Made by a program: the position numbers and the translations under genes
Notes under the pieces: model-generated
The model's input: the letters and a program-made list of their open reading frames with translations, nothing else
Database searches by the model: none
Told to the model about the DNA's origin: nothing
Origin: Holophagaceae bacterium
GTDB lineage: Bacteria > Acidobacteriota > Holophagae > Holophagales > Holophagaceae
Assembly (NCBI GenBank): GCA_016722505.1
Contig: JADKJH010000001.1
Coordinates: 1,426,001 to 1,490,000, forward strand
Reading direction: 5' to 3'
Length of the DNA stretch: 64,000 nucleotides
In this document: positions 44,005-53,172 of the stretch, one piece after another
How positions within the stretch are numbered: position 1 is the first letter of the stretch
How the letters are laid out: each line of letters opens with the position of its first letter

Positions 44005-46185
44005 ATGGCGATTGATCCTGTATCCCTTTGGAACTCCGCGAGAGCACACTTCGAGAACCGGCGTTTTCCAGAGGCATTGAGCAACGCGGGCCAGGTTCTG
44101 GAAATCGAACCTGGCCACACCGGAGCTTTGCACCTAAGCGCGCTGGCCCATCGCGAACTGGGGAACCTGGAAAGCGCCATTGAATTTCTGCGTCGGGCAG
44201 TGGACACAGCGCCCACCGAATCTGCCTTGAAACTCCAGCTCGGCTCCCTGTTCCAGGAAGCGGGAAGGCTCGTGGAAGCCCGGGAACAGCTCGAAGCCTG
44301 CATCCGTCTGGGCGCGCCTCATCCGCAGGCCTATCTTGGCTTGGCTCAGCTTTATTCCCAGGAACCTGGCCGGGTCCTGGCCATCCTGCAAGAGGCCACG
44401 GCACGTTTTCCCGGAAGTGGCGAAGCTTGGAACAACCTGGGGCTGATGTTGGCCTCTTCGAATCAGCTTGATGCGGCCATTCCTTTTTTCCACCGAGCCA
44501 GTGTGGTGACGCCAGGGCTCCTCGCGGCCCATGTGAATCTAGGACAGGCGCTGATCCGAAAGCGGGATGGGGCGGGCGCTTTGGAAGCTCTGCGCCGGGC
44601 CTCAACTTTGAATCCCCCCGGGTCGGCTGAGTTCGCACGGATGATGGAGGGCCTGGGCGATGAACTGATGGGACTGGGCCGCCGGGAAGATGCGGAGAAT
44701 GCCCTGAAAGGCGCACTGGCTCTGGATCCGGCCTCGACTGGCGCCAATCAATCCCTGGCGCTGATGCGCTACCGCCAGGCGCGATTCACCGAGGCCAAGC
44801 TGCATTACGAAAAGGCGCTGGCGACAAACTCCACTGACATCCTTACGCTCAACAATTATGGAAACTTATTGAAGGCGATGGGCCTGGCGTCCGAAGCTGC
44901 CAAAGTCCTAGCAAGGGCGAATGCGCTCCATTCCGGGCAATGGGAAACCCACAGTAATTATCTCTTCGCGCTCAACGATCTGGAGGACTGGAGCCCGGAG
45001 GCGTTGTTCGAGGCCCACCAAGCCTATGGCCGGGAGCATGAACGCGCAATTCTCAAACCCCCGACCATCGTCAATCCTGATCCTGGACGGAAATTGCGGG
45101 TGGGCCTGGTGTCGGGTGATTTCCGCCGGCACTCTTGCTGGTATTTCTTTGAGTGCTTGTTCGAGCATCTGGATCGGGATGCCTTCGAGCTGCTGGCCTT
45201 TTTCACCGGGTCTGAAAAGGACCAGGTCACGGAAAGCCTCAAACAACGCGTGGCAGCCTGGCATGAAGTGGGCGGGTTGTCTCTTGATGAGGCCGAAGTT
45301 GTGATTCGCAGAGCAGAGGTGGATGTCCTGATAGATCTTTCAGGGCATAGCGCTCATAACCGGCTTCCGCTTTTCGCCTCGCTCCCGGCCCCGGTGCAAC
45401 TCACTTGGCTGGGCTATCCGAACACCACGGGCCTCACCTGCTTTGACGGTCGAATCACGGATGAATGGGCCGACCCGTTGGGCTCCGAGGCCCAACACAC
45501 GGAACCATTGCTGCGGCTGCCGGGAGGATTCCTTGCCTACAAAGCGCCGATCACCGCGCCCAAGCCAGGGCCGCCTCCGTCCCTTCAGAATGGGTTCATC
45601 ACCTTTGGAAGTTTCAATGCCTTGCACAAACAAAACGGCCGAACCCTGCGGCTTTGGGGACGGATTCTGGATGCTGCACCTAAAGCCCGGCTTCTGCTGA
45701 AGGCTCATCAACTGGCGGATCCCGGTGTTCAGGCTCTAACTCGGAAGCGTGCAGAAGAAGCAGGAATTCCGTCTGATCGCCTTGAACTTCGAGGGTGGGA
45801 CAGCACACCGGAATTCCACCTCGAACGTTATGGAGAAGTGGATATAGCTCTGGATCCGGTCCCCTACAACGGCACTACCACCACCTGCGAGGCCATGTGG
45901 ATGGGGGTTCCGGTGATCACGCTTCAAGGGGACCGCCACGCGGGCCGGGTGGGGGTGAGCCTGCTCAACCAGATTGGCCTGACTGAGCTCATCGCCCTCG
46001 ATGAAGATTCCTATGTGCGCCTAGCCCTGGACCTGGCGAATGATCCGGCACGTCTCTCGGATCTCAGGGCCTCCCTACGCTCACGCATGGAGGCATCGAG
46101 CCTTTGCGATCGAAAAGGATTCGCGCGTAAATTCGGATCCTTGATCCGGGCCATGTGGGTGGAAGCCTGCAGGAAATCCAGTTGA
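44005..46185 (+). CDS. TPR / GT41 glycosyltransferase, paralogue 2
   Basis: 726 aa from the ATG at 44005, five bases after the previous stop. It has a longer TPR half (about 360 residues, for example AHRELGNLESAIEFLRRAV and LMRYRQARFTEAKLHYEKAL). The GT41 domain has RVGLVSGDFRRHSCWYFFEC, DVLIDLSGHSAHNRLPLF, LTWLGYPNTTGL, DIALDPVPYNGTTTTCEAMW and GVPVITLQGDRHAGRVG. All regions known to form the donor site appear intact. Confidence 0.9.
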   Translation: MAIDPVSLWNSARAHFENRRFPEALSNAGQVLEIEPGHTGALHLSALAHRELGNLESAIEFLRRAVDTAPTESALKLQLGSLFQEAGRLVEAREQLEACIRLGAPHPQAYLGLAQLYSQEPGRVLAILQEATARFPGSGEAWNNLGLMLASSNQLDAAIPFFHRASVVTPGLLAAHVNLGQALIRKRDGAGALEALRRASTLNPPGSAEFARMMEGLGDELMGLGRREDAENALKGALALDPASTGANQSLALMRYRQARFTEAKLHYEKALATNSTDILTLNNYGNLLKAMGLASEAAKVLARANALHSGQWETHSNYLFALNDLEDWSPEALFEAHQAYGREHERAILKPPTIVNPDPGRKLRVGLVSGDFRRHSCWYFFECLFEHLDRDAFELLAFFTGSEKDQVTESLKQRVAAWHEVGGLSLDEAEVVIRRAEVDVLIDLSGHSAHNRLPLFASLPAPVQLTWLGYPNTTGLTCFDGRITDEWADPLGSEAQHTEPLLRLPGGFLAYKAPITAPKPGPPPSLQNGFITFGSFNALHKQNGRTLRLWGRILDAAPKARLLLKAHQLADPGVQALTRKRAEEAGIPSDRLELRGWDSTPEFHLERYGEVDIALDPVPYNGTTTTCEAMWMGVPVITLQGDRHAGRVGVSLLNQIGLTELIALDEDSYVRLALDLANDPARLSDLRASLRSRMEASSLCDRKGFARKFGSLIRAMWVEACRKSS

Positions 46186-47939
46186 ACGGCCCACAAGGCT
46201 CCTTTGGAGCGGCCCTGCGTTATAGCGCGGCGGGTCAAACCAGCGCAGCGGAAGCAGAGTGCCGGGCTTTGCTGGAACATGAACCAGAGCATGCGGATGC
46301 CCTCCACCTGCTGGGGATGATACTGAGCGGATCGGCCCGCCTGGAAGAGGGTTTGCCTCTGCTTGCGCGCTCCATGGCTCTTCGCCCCGGGAATCCTGGC
46401 TTCGCGATCAATCTGGCCCACGCCCTTGGCCTTGCTGGCCGCCCGCGTGAAGCCGTGGAGGCATTGGCGCCAATCGCCCAGGCCCAACCTGCGTTCATAC
46501 CAGGACGCCTCAAGCTAGGCCAGCTCTTGCGCCACGAAGGGCGGCATCAGGAAGCCAGAGGCCACTTCGAGTTTGTGGCGCAGGCGGAGCCTCGCAACCG
46601 CGATGCCTGGATGGCGCTAGGGGAATCGGCCCTGGCCACGGGACGGCCCGGGGAAGCGATGCCCTTGCTGGAGCGGGCGGTGGCGCTCACGCCCAACGAC
46701 CCGGTGGCCCAGGAGTATCTGCTGTACGCCCGGCTTTTTGATCCAATGCTGGAGGTTAAAGACCTCCTTGCGTCCCATTCGGCATGGGCCCACCGTTTCA
46801 CACCCACAAGGCCCAGACCATCGGTGGTGCCGAAGGATCCGAACGCCAGGCTGAATGTGGCTTTTTTGTCGCCAGATTTCAGACGCCACTCTTGCGCCTT
46901 TTTTTTAGAGGGCATTCTGCGCTACCTCGACCGTGGCCAAGTGAGGGTCTTCGGCTACAGCGACACGCTGCGCCCCGATGAGGACACGAAGCGATTGATG
47001 GGTCTCTGCGATGAATGGCGGGACGTGACCGGCAAATCCCATGCTGATGTCGCTGAACTGATCGGCGCCGATGGCATTCATATCGCCACGGATCTGGCAG
47101 GGCATAGCGCCGCCAATCGAATGCCCGTTTTCGCTGTGAAACCCGCGCCGGTGCAGCTCAGCTATCTGGGCTACCCCGCGACAACCGGGCTGGATTGCTT
47201 CGACGGCCGCATTGTGGACATCCACACGGACCCGCCGGGTTACGAGTCCCATGGCAGCGAACCGCTCATCCGCCTGAATCGGACATTCCTGGCCTACGCT
47301 CCGCCCTTGGATGCTCCCGAACCCGGCCTGCCTCCGGCCGAAAAAAATGGCTTCACCACCTTCGGCAGTTTCAACAATCTCTCAAAGCTTAATGATCGCG
47401 TGGTGGCGCTTTGGGCCGCGATCCTCCGGGACTGTGCGGATGCCCATCTTCTGCTCAAGTCCCACGCATTGGCCGATCCTGATGTTTGTGCAGGGCTGCT
47501 GGCGCGTTTCGAAGCCCATGGAATCACCGCGGATCGCCTGGACCTGAGGGGATGGTGTTTTGAAGGTTCGCCACTCCTTCCCTACCAGGAAATGGATGTC
47601 GCCCTGGACCCTTTCCCTTACGGGGGCACCACAACCACCTGCGAAGCGCTTTGGATGGGTGTCCCCGTCGTCACCCTCGAGGGCAGCCGTCATTCGGGCC
47701 GGGTGGGCGTGAGCCTGTTGAATGCCGTAGGCCATAGCGAGCTGGTAGCGGCGGATGAAAAGGCCTATCACAGCATCGCTCTGGAATTGGCGGCAGACGG
47801 CACTCGCCGCTCCCGGATGCGTAATAGCCTGCGTCCATCAATGGCTGCTTCGAGCCTTTGCGATGGCGTTGGCCTAGCTAGGGAACTGGAGACGCTTTTT
47901 CGCCGCCTGTGGCAGGAAAGATGTCAGCAGAGCGACTGA
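46182..47939 (+). CDS. TPR / GT41 glycosyltransferase, paralogue 3
   Basis: 585 aa from a TTG at 46182 that overlaps the preceding stop (TTGA) with AGGA upstream; GTG at 46155 would add nine residues. The shortest TPR part of the three (about 200 residues). The GT41 domain retains NVAFLSPDFRRHSCAFFLEG, TDLAGHSAANRMPVF, LSYLGYPATTGLDCFDGR, DVALDPFPYGGTTTTCEALW and GVPVVTLEGSRHSGRVG. Probably the last gene of the mreB-rodA-GT41 transcript. Confidence 0.88.
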   Translation: MNGPQGSFGAALRYSAAGQTSAAEAECRALLEHEPEHADALHLLGMILSGSARLEEGLPLLARSMALRPGNPGFAINLAHALGLAGRPREAVEALAPIAQAQPAFIPGRLKLGQLLRHEGRHQEARGHFEFVAQAEPRNRDAWMALGESALATGRPGEAMPLLERAVALTPNDPVAQEYLLYARLFDPMLEVKDLLASHSAWAHRFTPTRPRPSVVPKDPNARLNVAFLSPDFRRHSCAFFLEGILRYLDRGQVRVFGYSDTLRPDEDTKRLMGLCDEWRDVTGKSHADVAELIGADGIHIATDLAGHSAANRMPVFAVKPAPVQLSYLGYPATTGLDCFDGRIVDIHTDPPGYESHGSEPLIRLNRTFLAYAPPLDAPEPGLPPAEKNGFTTFGSFNNLSKLNDRVVALWAAILRDCADAHLLLKSHALADPDVCAGLLARFEAHGITADRLDLRGWCFEGSPLLPYQEMDVALDPFPYGGTTTTCEALWMGVPVVTLEGSRHSGRVGVSLLNAVGHSELVAADEKAYHSIALELAADGTRRSRMRNSLRPSMAASSLCDGVGLARELETLFRRLWQERCQQSD

Positions 47940-47949
47940 GCATGCCTTT

Positions 47950-48080
47950 GGCCTAACCCCAATACCGTTCAGTTAAATCAGCCACGAAGCCACTCGAAGG
48001 GCACGAATGAAGGTCTTCGTGTCCTAATTCGTGTCTCTTCGTGGCTACGTTTTCTCCAAAGTGAACGGTATTGGGCCTAA
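47950..48080. repeat. Nested palindromic element (MITE-like)
   Basis: About 118 bases with 14-bp perfect inverted ends (cccaataccgttca at 47958-47971; complement at 48062-48075) and nested inner complementary pieces (gccacgaag/cttcgtggc, cacgaat/attcgtg). Both sides carry CCTAA (47952-47956 and 48076-48080), which may be a target duplication. The right end overlaps the stop codon of the minus-strand methyltransferase gene; it might also act as terminator. Confidence 0.65.
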
Positions 48081-48838
48081 ACCTTGGTTCCCTTCGCGAA
48101 CCCACGGCAGAACGCCAACTGTCCGGCCTTCGGCAGCAATTTCCAGAATTCGACTTTTGGAAAGCCCGCTGAGAAAACCATGGAAGCCAGGCAATTGACC
48201 GAAGGCGCCCACCAGTTGGTTTCGTTGTTGCCATATTCCTTCGTGGGATAGAACTCCATCACCATGTGGCTTCCGGGGTAGCCATGGCCAAAACCGCCCT
48301 GGTAGGGGCTGAAGTCATCGCAGATGGCGCTTTCGATATAGATCTCGTGATCACACACCGCGCCCAGACGGTCCAGCGCCAGGAGGGGGTGACGGAGATG
48401 GTAGAGCGTGCCGAAGCAGAAGACCACGTCAAAGCGGCCTAATTTCTCCTCGCTCACGTCGTAGACACTCATTTCGATGCGCTTGCATTGGTCTTCGCTA
48501 TAACCCAAGGCCTCTCGGCAGAAATCGAAGGTTTCCCAACCCTTTCGGTCACGGTTTTCAAGCTTGCCGAGGAAGTCCGAAAAATCATCAATAGCCACGA
48601 CCTCCCGCGCTCCCCTGCGCAGTGCTTCAAAACTCCAGTAGCCGTCCCAGGCGCCTACATCCAGCACCCGCAAACCCTCCAGGCTTTCCGGCACTTGGTA
48701 GGCTTTCGCATCAATGGGGGCCCAACCGGGAGTCGCCAGTCCTTCCGCCAGTTCGATGCGGTGGTACCAGAATGGAAAATTCTTGATTCCAGTTTCGATG
48801 GTGGCTCTGGCTTCGGGTGTCAGCGGGGTTTGCGTCAT
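48077..48838 (-). CDS. Class I SAM-dependent methyltransferase (CmoB-like / DUF1698)
   Basis: 253 aa from the ATG at 48838, preceded by GGAGTTCC; upstream start codons lack one. SAM-binding motif I is RVLDVGAWDGYWSFEALRRG, followed by VVAIDDFSD, and motif IV-like FDVVFCFGTLYHLRHPLLAL. The N-terminal WYHRIELAEGLATPG and this LYHLRHP segment resemble tRNA-U34 methyltransferase CmoB, but substrates of this subgroup are unknown. The gene is divergent from ligA. Confidence 0.75.
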   Translation of the reverse strand: MTQTPLTPEARATIETGIKNFPFWYHRIELAEGLATPGWAPIDAKAYQVPESLEGLRVLDVGAWDGYWSFEALRRGAREVVAIDDFSDFLGKLENRDRKGWETFDFCREALGYSEDQCKRIEMSVYDVSEEKLGRFDVVFCFGTLYHLRHPLLALDRLGAVCDHEIYIESAICDDFSPYQGGFGHGYPGSHMVMEFYPTKEYGNNETNWWAPSVNCLASMVFSAGFPKVEFWKLLPKAGQLAFCRGFAKGTKV

Positions 48839-48920
48839 TGGAACTCCATTCCCAAGAATACCTGCATCAGGAGTCCATCGGGAGCTATGGCGGAAGGGCT
48901 CCACCCGCTAGCCTAGGGGC

Positions 48921-50969
48921 ATGGATCTCCGCGCGCGCATGAAGGAACTGGCCGACCAGGTGCTGGAGCACCGCCGACGCTATTACGTCCAGGATGCGCC
49001 GGTCATTTCGGATGCGGAATACGATGCGCTGGAGGGCGAGCTTCGGGAGCTCGAAAGTGCCCATCCTGAATGCGCGGATCCCAACAGTCCCACGCTCCGA
49101 GTTGGCGCGCCGCCCATCGATAGCTTCGAAAAAGTCCGGCATCGCACACCCATGCTGAGCCTGGACAATGCCTACACCGAATCCGAAATACGGGAATGGT
49201 TGGCCAGGATGTTGCGGCTCCTTCCTTCGGATATCCAGTTGGATTTTGCGGCGGAACTGAAGGTGGATGGCCTTTCCTTGAGCCTGCGATATGAAAACCG
49301 GTTGCTGGTGGAGGCCCTCACCCGAGGCGATGGGGAAGTAGGTGAGAACGTCACTGCCAACGCCCGGGCCATCGCTGACATTCCCCTCAGCCTTGAAGGC
49401 GACGCACCTGCTGAGTTGGAAGTGCGGGGCGAGGTTTTCCTTTCACGCCGGCGTTGGGAGGAGCTCAACACTGAGCGGGATTTAAAGGGTGAGTTACGGT
49501 TTGTGAATCCTCGCAACGCGGCCAGTGGAACGATGAAACTTCTGGACAGCCGCGTCGTGGCGGAGCGCCGGTTGCAGTTCCTGCCCTGGCAATGGTTGGG
49601 CGCCGAAGACCATGCCTCGGCCATGAACCAGCTTTCCACATGGGGTTTTACATCCATGCCGGGCAAGGTCGAAGGGAATCTGGACACCGTGCTGATGTTC
49701 ATCCGGGACCAAGCGGAGGCGCGGTTGCGGCTACCCTTCGACACGGATGGCGTAGTGATAAAAGTCCGTGATGCCTTGCTTCAACAGCAGCTTGGCACCA
49801 CTGATCGCGTTCCCCGCTGGGCCATTGCGTACAAGTATCCGGCAACCCAGGCTACGACAACGGTTCTGGGCATCACCTGGCAGGTGGGCCGCACGGGCAA
49901 ACTTACGCCAGTGGCGGAGTTGGAGCCGGTCTTCGTAGCGGGCTCCACGGTCAAACGAGCCACCCTGCACAACGCGGACGAAGTGGAGCGCCTTGGGCTG
50001 CGGCCCGGGATGCGGGTCTTCATCGAAAAGGGTGGCGATGTGATTCCGAAAGTCGTAGCGGTGGTGCCTGGCCAGGATGCAGATGCGCTGCCGCCGGTAG
50101 CCATTCCGGAGAAGTGCCCGGTATGCAGTGGTGAAGTAGGCAAGGATGACGAAGGCGAAGTGGCCATCCGGTGCCTAAATACCGAATGCCTTGCCAAACT
50201 CGAGGCCCGGATGCTTCATCTAGGTGGCCGCAGCGCTTTGGATATCGAGGGTCTGGGCGATGCGATGGCGGAACAGCTGGTGGCCTCCGACCGTTTCGCA
50301 CAACCCTGGGATATCTTCTCCATTCCCGGCTTCGAGGGAGAAGGCCTGCCTTTCGTGGCAGGTCTGGATCGCATGGCGGAAAAATCTGGCCAGAACTTCA
50401 TCGAGGCCCTGAAAACCGCCCGCACCAAACCCTTGTCGCGCTGGATCCACGCTTTAGGCATTCCCTTCGTGGGTGCCAAGACCTCCGAACTGCTGGCCGA
50501 GACCCATCCAAGCCTGGAGCAGCTTTGGAATGCCACCGAAGACCAGTTGCAGTCCGTAGAGGAAGTTGGCCCCAAGGTCGCATCAGCCATTCGCGCCTTC
50601 GCGGGCTTGCATCCCGACCTTCCCGCGAAGCTTCAGGGCCTGGGCATCCAGCCATTGCCACCTGCTCCGCGGGATACCAGCGCGCTTCCCTTGAAAGGGC
50701 AGGTGGCTGTTGTTACGGGCACCTTGCCGACGCTGAGCCGGGAGGATGCAGAGGCTCTTCTCAAAAAACTTGGCGCAAAAGTCAAAGGCTCCGTCAGTGC
50801 GAAGACCACCCTGCTGATCGCCGGAGAAAAGGCTGGCTCCAAGCTGGCCAAAGCCCAGGAGCTGGGCATTGCAATCCAGGATGAAGCGTGGCTGTCGAGC
50901 CAGGAAAGGCTATCGGCCGGGGGCGGTGGGTTTCGAATTTCGACTTTTAACTTTTCGACTTTCGACTAA
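48921..50969 (+). CDS. ligA: NAD-dependent DNA ligase LigA
   Basis: 682 aa. Adenylation domain with the AMP-accepting Lys114 in AELKVDGLSLSLRY; NAD-site YYVQDAPVISDAEYD; OB fold; a four-Cys zinc finger (CPVCSGEV, CLNTECLAK); helix-hairpin-helix repeats (LDIEGLGDAM, SVEEVGPKVASAI); and a C-terminal BRCT domain (VAVVTGTLPTLSREDAEALL). It seals Okazaki nicks and is essential in most bacteria. The last 13 residues (FRISTFNFSTFD) come from an invading AGTYRARA-type repeat, not the ligase fold. Confidence 0.96.
   Translation: MDLRARMKELADQVLEHRRRYYVQDAPVISDAEYDALEGELRELESAHPECADPNSPTLRVGAPPIDSFEKVRHRTPMLSLDNAYTESEIREWLARMLRLLPSDIQLDFAAELKVDGLSLSLRYENRLLVEALTRGDGEVGENVTANARAIADIPLSLEGDAPAELEVRGEVFLSRRRWEELNTERDLKGELRFVNPRNAASGTMKLLDSRVVAERRLQFLPWQWLGAEDHASAMNQLSTWGFTSMPGKVEGNLDTVLMFIRDQAEARLRLPFDTDGVVIKVRDALLQQQLGTTDRVPRWAIAYKYPATQATTTVLGITWQVGRTGKLTPVAELEPVFVAGSTVKRATLHNADEVERLGLRPGMRVFIEKGGDVIPKVVAVVPGQDADALPPVAIPEKCPVCSGEVGKDDEGEVAIRCLNTECLAKLEARMLHLGGRSALDIEGLGDAMAEQLVASDRFAQPWDIFSIPGFEGEGLPFVAGLDRMAEKSGQNFIEALKTARTKPLSRWIHALGIPFVGAKTSELLAETHPSLEQLWNATEDQLQSVEEVGPKVASAIRAFAGLHPDLPAKLQGLGIQPLPPAPRDTSALPLKGQVAVVTGTLPTLSREDAEALLKKLGAKVKGSVSAKTTLLIAGEKAGSKLAKAQELGIAIQDEAWLSSQERLSAGGGGFRISTFNFSTFD
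50935..50968. repeat. TTTCGACT-type tandem repeat forming the ligA end
   Basis: Four to five imperfect 8-base units (tttcgact, tttaactt, ttcgactt, tcgacta) which, inverted, read AGTCGAAA and AGTTAAAA. They are the same motif family as 15523-15575. Confidence 0.6.
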
Positions 50970-51061
50970 ATACATGGGACTTGAATCACACTGCCCAATA
51001 ATCAAAACCATCCGATCAACCCTCGGCTATGCTTGGGCGTCTAACCCAAGATCGAGACCCC

Positions 51062-52690
51062 ATGAGAACCCGTATCGGTAAATTTGAAATCCAGCGTCGC
51101 TTGGGCGAAGGCGCCATGGGCGAAGTGTTTCTTGGGCGCGATCCCATCATCGGCCGGGAAGTGGCCATCAAGACCATCCGCCCTCAGATCGCCACGGGAG
51201 AAGAAGCCCGCGAACGTTTTTATCGCGAGGCCCGGGCGGCAGGCACGCTGAATCATCCAAACCTGGTGACGGTGCATGAATTCGGTGAAGACGACGGCAC
51301 GCTTTTCCTGGCCATGGAATATGTGCCGGGCCAGGATCTGCAGACGCTCCTGGTGGACCACAGCCTGACTCGGCCACAAATTCTAGAAATTGTGGCCCAG
51401 ATCTGCGATGGGCTGGCCTATGCCCACGCCAGTGGTGTCATGCACCGTGATATCAAGCCTTCCAACATCCGTGTGGATTGGCACCAGGGGCGGCCCTTCG
51501 TGAAGGTCATGGATTTTGGCATCGCTCGCATCGCGGGTTCGGACATGACGGGCTCGGGAACGATTCTGGGGACATTCGGTTACATGGCGCCGGAGTACAT
51601 CTCGTCAGGAATTCCGGATCCGCGCGCGGATATTTTCGCCTGCGGCGTGATTCTTTACGAAGCCCTGGCGGGCGAACGCCCCTTTCCCGGAGACACCACT
51701 GCTACGGTGCTGTACCGCATCGTCCACGAACAACCGAAACCCTTGGATCCCGCCCACCTCTATGGCATCAGCCCGGCGGTCCAGGGCATACTTGATCAAG
51801 CTTTGGAGAAGGATCCGAACCAGCGCTACCAGCGGGCCGAAGTCATGTCCGCAGCATTGCGTTCAGCCAAAGATCCCAATTGGCTGGGGGGTGTGGCCGC
51901 CGCAACCATGGGGACCACGACAGCCGTGAAACCAAGCAGCCGGGGAGCGCAAATGGCTCCCGCGGCGGTGGTGGCCCAGTCCCAAACAACGAAATCATCC
52001 CCTAAGGCCATGGGTGCTCCTGGGGGTCCCGGTGCTCCCGGCGTCAAGCCTTCATCCAATAACGGAATCTGGGCGGCGGGGCTTATCGTCGTAGCAGGTC
52101 TTGCGGCTGTAGGAGCCTGGTTCGGGATGCGCGGCCAGCAACAGGCCCCGACACCTCCGACATCCAGGGCAACCCATAATGAGGCCAAGCCAGTGGAGAC
52201 TGGAATAATTCCGCCGCCTCCAGATTTCAAGGCAGCGGTTCCCAAGGCGAAACCACTAGAACCTCAGGAAAGCCCATCGCCGAAATCCGTGACGGAATTC
52301 GCAGAGAAAATGCCAGAACCGCCGGCGCGTCCCGAGCGTCCCCAACCGCTCCAAGAAAGCGGCGGAAAATTCGAGATGAATGAAACGGCCGGAGACCTTG
52401 AGAGCCGCCCGCAAAAAGCCCATCAGCATTTTCAAATGATGCACCGGCAGGATCCCCAAAATGCGAGAGCTTACGCGCTTGATCTAGTGGCGTTGTACAA
52501 CCTGAACCAATACGGCGAAATGGCTGCGGTCATCCATAAAGCCAAGGCGAACGGAGTGAATCCAGCTGCCTTCAACGCCTATCCTCGCTTCCGCATGATG
52601 ATGAAGGAAGAGGCCCAGGCCCATCGCATTCCGCAGGGGCTGAGAGAACGCATGAGGGCAGCAGGACATAATTTTAATTCTGGCGAGTAA
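51062..52690 (+). CDS. Transmembrane Ser/Thr protein kinase (Hanks type)
   Basis: 542 aa from the ATG at 51062 (GAGACCCC upstream; an earlier TTG or ATG in frame is less likely). Kinase domain residues 7-270: Gly loop LGEGAMGEVFLG, Lys37 in VAIKTIRPQ, HRDIKPSNIRV, DFGIARI, and APEYISSG. A Pro/Ala linker leads to one membrane helix (IWAAGLIVVAGLAAVGAWFGM), then a Pro-rich periplasmic stretch and a C-terminal helical domain (DPQNARAYALDLVALYNLNQYG). Signal unknown. Confidence 0.92.
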   Translation: MRTRIGKFEIQRRLGEGAMGEVFLGRDPIIGREVAIKTIRPQIATGEEARERFYREARAAGTLNHPNLVTVHEFGEDDGTLFLAMEYVPGQDLQTLLVDHSLTRPQILEIVAQICDGLAYAHASGVMHRDIKPSNIRVDWHQGRPFVKVMDFGIARIAGSDMTGSGTILGTFGYMAPEYISSGIPDPRADIFACGVILYEALAGERPFPGDTTATVLYRIVHEQPKPLDPAHLYGISPAVQGILDQALEKDPNQRYQRAEVMSAALRSAKDPNWLGGVAAATMGTTTAVKPSSRGAQMAPAAVVAQSQTTKSSPKAMGAPGGPGAPGVKPSSNNGIWAAGLIVVAGLAAVGAWFGMRGQQQAPTPPTSRATHNEAKPVETGIIPPPPDFKAAVPKAKPLEPQESPSPKSVTEFAEKMPEPPARPERPQPLQESGGKFEMNETAGDLESRPQKAHQHFQMMHRQDPQNARAYALDLVALYNLNQYGEMAAVIHKAKANGVNPAAFNAYPRFRMMMKEEAQAHRIPQGLRERMRAAGHNFNSGE

Positions 52691-52699
52691 CCCTGCTAC

Positions 52700-53125
52700 T
52701 CACGGATTCGGTCCGGCTGATTCCACGCTTCGGATCTTCCAATCGTTTCCTGTCTTACGCCATCGGATCACATAGCTCCTCCGTCCCATGTCTTCGGGGA
52801 TCAAACCACCTCCCTTGGATGTGAGCACGAGGTCCACGGCTTGCAACGCGCCGTCCCGGGTGATCTGCACACGATTGGCCAGCACGGTCACACCCACCTT
52901 CTGTTGTCGGAATACCCCCATCAGATAAAGCCGCGCCGCACCCCGGTCTATGCCTTCGGGCCCCTGGAAATCCTGAGCGAGCAATTCCGAAGCTCCGCCC
53001 ACATCGCTGTTTTCCACGGCTTGGACTGCCTCAGCGAAGGTTTTCCGGACCTGATCCTCGGGACTACCTTGTTTGCAGGCCGCGAGGCTACAAAGTGTCA
53101 AAGCCATAAGGATGATTTGGCGCAT
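52700..53125 (-). CDS. Small lipoprotein with NTF2-like fold
   Basis: 141 aa. Lipoprotein signal MRQIILMALTLCSLAAC, then PEDQVRKTFAEAVQAVENSD and ELLAQDFQGPEGIDRGAARL, a pattern typical of DUF4440/SnoaL-like folds, and a beta-strand end (SYVIRWRKTGNDWKIRSVE). No enzyme motif. Convergent with the kinase gene. Confidence 0.75.
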   Translation of the reverse strand: MRQIILMALTLCSLAACKQGSPEDQVRKTFAEAVQAVENSDVGGASELLAQDFQGPEGIDRGAARLYLMGVFRQQKVGVTVLANRVQITRDGALQAVDLVLTSKGGGLIPEDMGRRSYVIRWRKTGNDWKIRSVESAGPNP

Positions 53126-53172
53126 GGGTTCTATGCTAAAGCTTTGGCCGATGTCCGGCCCCAGGAATATTC

